Part shown: in pieces, positions 60,262 to 64,000 of the stretch
Position numbering within the stretch: position 1 is the stretch's first letter
Layout of the letters: every line of letters starts with the position of its first letter
Assembly: GCA_903911145.1 (NCBI GenBank)
Contig: CAIWCD010000041.1
Location: 62,001 to 126,000 of the forward strand
From: an uncultured delta proteobacterium
GTDB lineage: Bacteria > Myxococcota > Myxococcia > Myxococcales > 40CM-4-68-19
DNA: 64,000 nt
Direction of reading: 5' to 3'
The notes under the pieces: model-generated
Databases searched by the model: none
Told to the model about the DNA's origin: nothing
What the model saw: the letters and a program-made list of their open reading frames with translations, nothing else
Program-made: the position numbers and the translations under genes

Positions 60262-61831
60262 CCAAATCATCGTCCGCGAGCTTCTCGCCAAGCTGGGCGT
60301 CCAGGTTGACGGCGCAAGCTTCGCGAACGCGCAGAACTCGCTCGCGCGACTGCACCTGGCACTCGGCGGCCTGCGCGATATCGTCAAGCCGGTATTCGAC
60401 GGGCTGAAGGATATCGTCGAGGGCACCGCCGACGCCGCCCGCGAGGCGCAGAACGCCGCGCGGATGACCGGCCTCACCACGCAGCAGGTGCAGGAACTCG
60501 ACTATGCAGCCAAGCAGAGCGGGGTCAGCGCCGAGGAGCTGCAGCACGGGTTGATTCACCTCGCGCGCAGCGCCGTCGAGGCGGGGCAGGGGAGCCAGGA
60601 AGCTGCGGCGGGCTATTACCGCCTCGGTATCCGCGCGACCGATTCGAGCGGCAAGGTGCGCCCGATGGGTGAGCTGCTCGCCGAGGTCGCGGGCGCGATG
60701 CAGCGCATTCCCGATGGCACGCAGAAGGCCGCCGTTGCGATGCAGATCTTTGGTCGCGCGGGCGCGCAGCTTATTCCTCTGCTTGATAAGGGCCCCGCCG
60801 GGATCGCCGCGTTGAGCAAGGAGGCCGACCGCCTCGGCATCGTGATGAGCACCGGCGCCATCGCCGCGGGCGCGCGTTACAAGGCCACGCTCGACCGCAT
60901 GAGCAGTGCCGTGCAGGGGCTCAAGTTCGCCATCGCGGAGAAGCTGTTCCCGGCACTCTCGAGGAGCACCGAGCAGTTCACTGCGTGGATTGCCGCACAC
61001 CGCCGCTTCCTCTCGTTGAAGATTGGAGAAGCGTTCGAGCTCATCACCCGCGCAGGGAAGGGGCTGGTGACCGCCGGCCAGGCCATCGTCACCCTGTTCG
61101 AAAAGATCTGGAACACGGGCTCCGCGGCGAAGGCAGTGCTCACCGTGCTCGGTGGCCTGGCCGTTTATCTGATTTCCCCGTGGACAGCGTTGGCCGGCGC
61201 TATTGCCCTGGTCGCCAATAGCTTCGAGCTATTCCTCGAGGGCAAGGACTCCGCGGTTGGTCGCGTGATCTACGGCCTCTATCGAGCGTTCAATGCTCTG
61301 AAGACGGACCTGCTCGACTTCAAGAGCGACCCGTTCGCCGCTCTGCAGAAGTGGGCGGGCCAGTTCGCGACGTGGTTCGCAGACACGCTAATCGCCGCGC
61401 TCGCAACAGGTCCAGGCCGAGCGCTCCAGAAGAGCATCGACGACCCGACCAGCCTGCTGGGCCGATGGAGCAATCTTGTCGATCTCGGCATCAGCCCACC
61501 TCCGCGACCGGACGTGCCCGCAGGATATTCCGGCCCGACCTCGGGCCCGGGCATCACGCCGCCGACCTTCATGCAGGGGCTCAGCAACCTGTTCAACAAC
61601 TCCGGCGCTGCAGGGTTGGTTCCGTCATGGGGTGCCGGCTTGTGGAATGCGACGAGCCCATCTTGGGCCTCCGTCGGCGCGGGCGGGGGCGCCGGCACCA
61701 CGAACAACATCACCATCAACGCGCCCAGCGGCGATCCGAAGGCGATCGCTCACGAGGTCCGCAAGGTGCTCGCTGACCACGACGACGCCAAGCACAGCGC
61801 AGCTCTCGGAGCACTCGACAAGGGGCACTGA
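60206..61831 (+). CDS. Tail tape measure protein
   Basis: Up to 541 residues. The protein has helical segments typical of tape measure proteins (QNSLARLHLALGGLRDIVKP, AARMTGLTTQQVQELDYAA, GAMQRIPDGTQKAAVAMQIF) and hydrophobic helices in the middle (VLTVLGGLAVYLISPWTALA). The only ATG in frame is 60206. However, an excellent AGGAGGG site at 60252-60258 lies seven bases before ATC at 60266, where the sequence becomes IVRELLAKLGVQVDGASF. Initiation may therefore be at that ATC, giving 521 residues. The stop overlaps the next ATG. Confidence 0.83.
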   Translation: MPARTLRCARVRCQREEGSQIIVRELLAKLGVQVDGASFANAQNSLARLHLALGGLRDIVKPVFDGLKDIVEGTADAAREAQNAARMTGLTTQQVQELDYAAKQSGVSAEELQHGLIHLARSAVEAGQGSQEAAAGYYRLGIRATDSSGKVRPMGELLAEVAGAMQRIPDGTQKAAVAMQIFGRAGAQLIPLLDKGPAGIAALSKEADRLGIVMSTGAIAAGARYKATLDRMSSAVQGLKFAIAEKLFPALSRSTEQFTAWIAAHRRFLSLKIGEAFELITRAGKGLVTAGQAIVTLFEKIWNTGSAAKAVLTVLGGLAVYLISPWTALAGAIALVANSFELFLEGKDSAVGRVIYGLYRAFNALKTDLLDFKSDPFAALQKWAGQFATWFADTLIAALATGPGRALQKSIDDPTSLLGRWSNLVDLGISPPPRPDVPAGYSGPTSGPGITPPTFMQGLSNLFNNSGAAGLVPSWGAGLWNATSPSWASVGAGGGAGTTNNITINAPSGDPKAIAHEVRKVLADHDDAKHSAALGALDKGH

Positions 61832-62604
61832 TGGCCGACCAGACAATCGGCTCTCCTCCCGCGCTGCAGTCGGTGTCGATTCTGTTCAATGCCGCGCAGC
61901 TCGCGCAGGGCGCGGAGAAGCCTCCGTTCAAGGCGCAAATCCAAGGTCAGAATCCAACCAGCGGCGCGGCGACTCTCGACATCGTGACGCTCGACGCGAC
62001 GCTCGAGGAGACGCACTCGTTCACCAACGAGATCACCGAGCACCCCGTTGAGCAAGGCGCGGACATCACCGACCATGTCCGGCCGCGCCCCGTCGAGCTC
62101 CGCCTACGCGGCGTCGTCTCGAACACGCCGCTCGATTCCAGTCTGACCAACGCGCTCCTGACTGCGATCCCAGCGCTGGGCATCGCTGCTGCGAGCGCAG
62201 CGCAGGCTCAATCTCTCCTCGCGCTGGCCGACGCCTCGAAACAGACCTACGAGACGCTGAGATTCCTGAGCGAGACGGGCAGTCCCTGCATCGTCTACAC
62301 ACCGTTTCGCAACTACAGCTCGATGGTGATCTCGAGCCTCGAGATCACGCGCAACCAGACCACCGGAGCCGCGCTCGCGTTCTCGGTCAGCTTTCGCGAA
62401 GTGACCACGGTTGAGAGCGCCTCGGTGACGGTGTCGCTGCCGTCCTCGGCGCAGGCCCCGCTCGATATGGGGCAGACCGGCCCGGCAGGCGCGAGCAAGT
62501 CGCTCAAGAGCCAGACCGATCCACTGCTCAAGGGAGGTTCGATGAATCCGCTCAACCTTCTTGACCGCGCGCCGGCCGGATTCGCGAAGACGATTGGTTT
62601 CTGA
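61831..62604 (+). CDS. Baseplate/Dit-like protein
   Basis: A 257-residue protein (LDATLEETHSFTNEITEHPV, ITDHVRPRPVELRLRGVVSN, YSSMVISSLEITRNQTTGAA). It resembles Dit-like or DUF6046-type baseplate proteins that connect tail tube to baseplate. TGATG overlap with the tape measure gene. Confidence 0.72.
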   Translation: MADQTIGSPPALQSVSILFNAAQLAQGAEKPPFKAQIQGQNPTSGAATLDIVTLDATLEETHSFTNEITEHPVEQGADITDHVRPRPVELRLRGVVSNTPLDSSLTNALLTAIPALGIAAASAAQAQSLLALADASKQTYETLRFLSETGSPCIVYTPFRNYSSMVISSLEITRNQTTGAALAFSVSFREVTTVESASVTVSLPSSAQAPLDMGQTGPAGASKSLKSQTDPLLKGGSMNPLNLLDRAPAGFAKTIGF

Positions 62605-62607
62605 CCA

Positions 62608-62943
62608 ATGGCCACGATCATTCTGCCGACCCGCACCGATGGGTCGCAGCGCTACTCCTTCCGCTCGACCCTCGGCGGCACGCTCTTCGGGTTCGAGTTC
62701 ACCTGGAACGCGCGCGACTCGAGTTGGTGGATGGCGCTCTCGGACTCGAGCGGCAATCTCCTGCTCTCGAAGAAGATCACGGTCGGCACGCCGCTGACCT
62801 GGCGCTACGCCAACGCGGCCCTGCCGTTCGGAGAGTTGCTCGCCTTCGATACCAGCGGCGCGAGCATCGATCCCGGCCTGACCGACCTCGGCGCGCGCGT
62901 GCTCCTCACCTTCACCGACGCGGCAGATCTAATAGCCGCCTGA
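62608..62943 (+). CDS. Baseplate plug-like protein
   Basis: A 111-residue beta-rich protein (RYSFRSTLGGTLFGFEFTW, WWMALSDSSGNLLLSKKI, DLGARVLLTFTDAADLI) of the kind annotated as phage baseplate plug family (DUF6983-like). It lies 3 bp after the Dit-like gene. Confidence 0.7.
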   Translation: MATIILPTRTDGSQRYSFRSTLGGTLFGFEFTWNARDSSWWMALSDSSGNLLLSKKITVGTPLTWRYANAALPFGELLAFDTSGASIDPGLTDLGARVLLTFTDAADLIAA

Positions 62944-62952
62944 GCTGAGCCA

Positions 62953-63987
62953 ATGGGTTCCAAGTATCTCGGGCGCGCCGTCAACGTGACGCTCGCGCAG
63001 CCTGGCGCGCCGGCCGATGCGCCGTCGATCTTCGCGGTCAGCGGACAGGATTACGTCTCGCAGACCAAGACGGCAGACCCGTTCACATTCAACCAGCCTC
63101 TGCAGGGGCTCGGCGGCGGCGGGCTGGGGCCTGTCGCGAGCAAGTGGGGCCGCGCGTTTAGCGGCCTGCACGTCCGCTTCAAGGCCGAGAAAAACACGCT
63201 CCTGACGCCGAACACGCTCGAGCTGAATATCTACAATCTGGCCGCGGCGACTCGAAAGCAGCTGCAGAGCTACGGCATGTTCGTCGAACTATCAGCCGGC
63301 TATCAGGCCGACCTGCCGACGCTTCCGATCGCCTTCCGCGGCACGACGCGCACCATCGACCATATTCGCCAGGGCGCCGATTGGGTGACGCGCATCCGCA
63401 GCGGTGACGGCGAGCATGGATATCGATTCGGCCAGGCTAATCAGACGTGGCCGCAGGGCGTGCTCTCGTCGACCATCGCGATCTACCTTGCCAACCAGGT
63501 GAAGGCAGCGGATCCGCTGCATATCGACGTCTCGGCGTTCATCGCCGCGGCGCCGTCTCTCAACTATCCAGTCCAGGCCTACGCCAATGGATATGTGGCC
63601 TATGGCAATGCGATCGACCAACTGTCGTTGCTGATCGGATTCGGCTACGAGCTGAGCATCCAGAATGGCTCGCTGGTTGCTATCTCAACGAGCGGGTTTA
63701 CGCAGAGCACCGGCGGCATCCCGCTTATCTCGCCCAGCACGGGATTGCTCGGCAGCCCCGATCACGGCGACCCGAACCTCGCGGGCCTGCCCTCCGTGCT
63801 CAAGGTGAACTGTCTGATGAACGCGCGGATTCAACCAGGCGACCTGGTGCAAGTCGTTTCCTCGGACACGAACGGCACCTTCCGCGTCCAGAAGATCACG
63901 CACACAGGCGACCTCGACGGCAACGATTGGCAGAGCGAAATCGAGGCTTATGCACTCGGGCAGACGCCGGGAGTGGCACCGCTATGA
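62953..63987 (+). CDS. Baseplate hub-like protein
   Basis: A 344-residue protein. The N-terminal half contains LHVRFKAEKNTLLTPNTLEL and a gp27/Mu gp44-type fold hint (FVELSAGYQADLPTLPIAFR). The C-terminal part has INARIQPGD-like LMNARIQPGDLVQVVSS and VQKITHTGDLDGNDWQSEIE, typical for phage hub proteins. It would form the central hub of the baseplate. Confidence 0.78.
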   Translation: MGSKYLGRAVNVTLAQPGAPADAPSIFAVSGQDYVSQTKTADPFTFNQPLQGLGGGGLGPVASKWGRAFSGLHVRFKAEKNTLLTPNTLELNIYNLAAATRKQLQSYGMFVELSAGYQADLPTLPIAFRGTTRTIDHIRQGADWVTRIRSGDGEHGYRFGQANQTWPQGVLSSTIAIYLANQVKAADPLHIDVSAFIAAAPSLNYPVQAYANGYVAYGNAIDQLSLLIGFGYELSIQNGSLVAISTSGFTQSTGGIPLISPSTGLLGSPDHGDPNLAGLPSVLKVNCLMNARIQPGDLVQVVSSDTNGTFRVQKITHTGDLDGNDWQSEIEAYALGQTPGVAPL

Positions 63988-64000
63988 CGACGCCGAATAC
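63984..64000 (+). CDS. Start of next baseplate gene, cut by window edge
   Basis: An ATG at 63984 overlaps the hub stop (ATGA) and encodes MTTPN before the window ends. Nothing more can be said. Confidence 0.4.

Overview
This window is GC-rich bacterial chromosome (positions 1 to about 19.9 kb) joined to the left and central part of a contractile-tailed prophage (about 19.9 kb to the right edge). The host is probably a member of the Myxococcota or a related former deltaproteobacterial lineage. This is inferred from a response regulator fused to a DUF4388-type domain, a transmembrane segment and TPRs, from a second DUF4388-like protein, and from the tmRNA tag ending ANDNVELALAA. No rRNA or marker gene here settles the taxonomy.

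Host part: a partial DUF4388-like gene, a TrmL-type tRNA methyltransferase, a lipid-kinase-like protein overlapping a DUF192 gene, a sugar nucleotidyltransferase with a membrane glycosyltransferase, the large signalling/TPR protein, tsaD-rsmA, an aldehyde dehydrogenase whose usual general-base Glu reads as Ala, a deoxynucleoside kinase, panB-panC, smpB, an SDR oxidoreductase, a DUF1800/DUF1501 pair, a CsgG-like lipoprotein candidate, and the host tmRNA gene ssrA.

The prophage is inserted at the 3' end of ssrA. Its leftward operon (integrase, excisionase-like protein, ASCH-like protein, SSB-like protein, Sak4-like ATPase, RecB/Cas4-like nuclease, small proteins) reads from a strong sigma-70 promoter at 25.2 kb. 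A repressor plus ImmA/IrrE-like protease faces a rightward promoter at 29.95 kb. That promoter starts a tightly overlapping replication operon (HTH protein, HNH nuclease, SF2 helicase, VRR-NUC protein, primase-helicase) with a strong inverted-repeat iteron cluster at 35.4 kb. The two early promoters share an operator-like motif, with a third copy near 41.0 kb.

Accessory cargo lies at 25.4-28.7 kb (toxin-antitoxin pair, PD-(D/E)XK protein) and at 36.7-46.5 kb (a histone-deacetylase-fold hydrolase, small unknown genes, a ParB-methyltransferase fusion, a TacA/TacT-like pair, a zinc-ribbon membrane protein). Two cargo cassettes are flanked by duplicated 3' ends of the gene next to them. From 46.2 kb the late region begins with a second, phage-borne tmRNA gene that has a full acceptor stem, T arm and encoded CCA, and an unusually long, basic 32-residue tag frame. 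It is followed by terminase, DUF1073 portal, MuF-like protein, protease/scaffold, capsid, tail sheath, tube, assembly chaperone with a probable -1 frameshift, tape measure and baseplate genes. The right end of the prophage (attR) is outside the window.

The most interesting feature is the combination of a prophage that integrates into the host tmRNA gene and carries its own tmRNA with a different tag.
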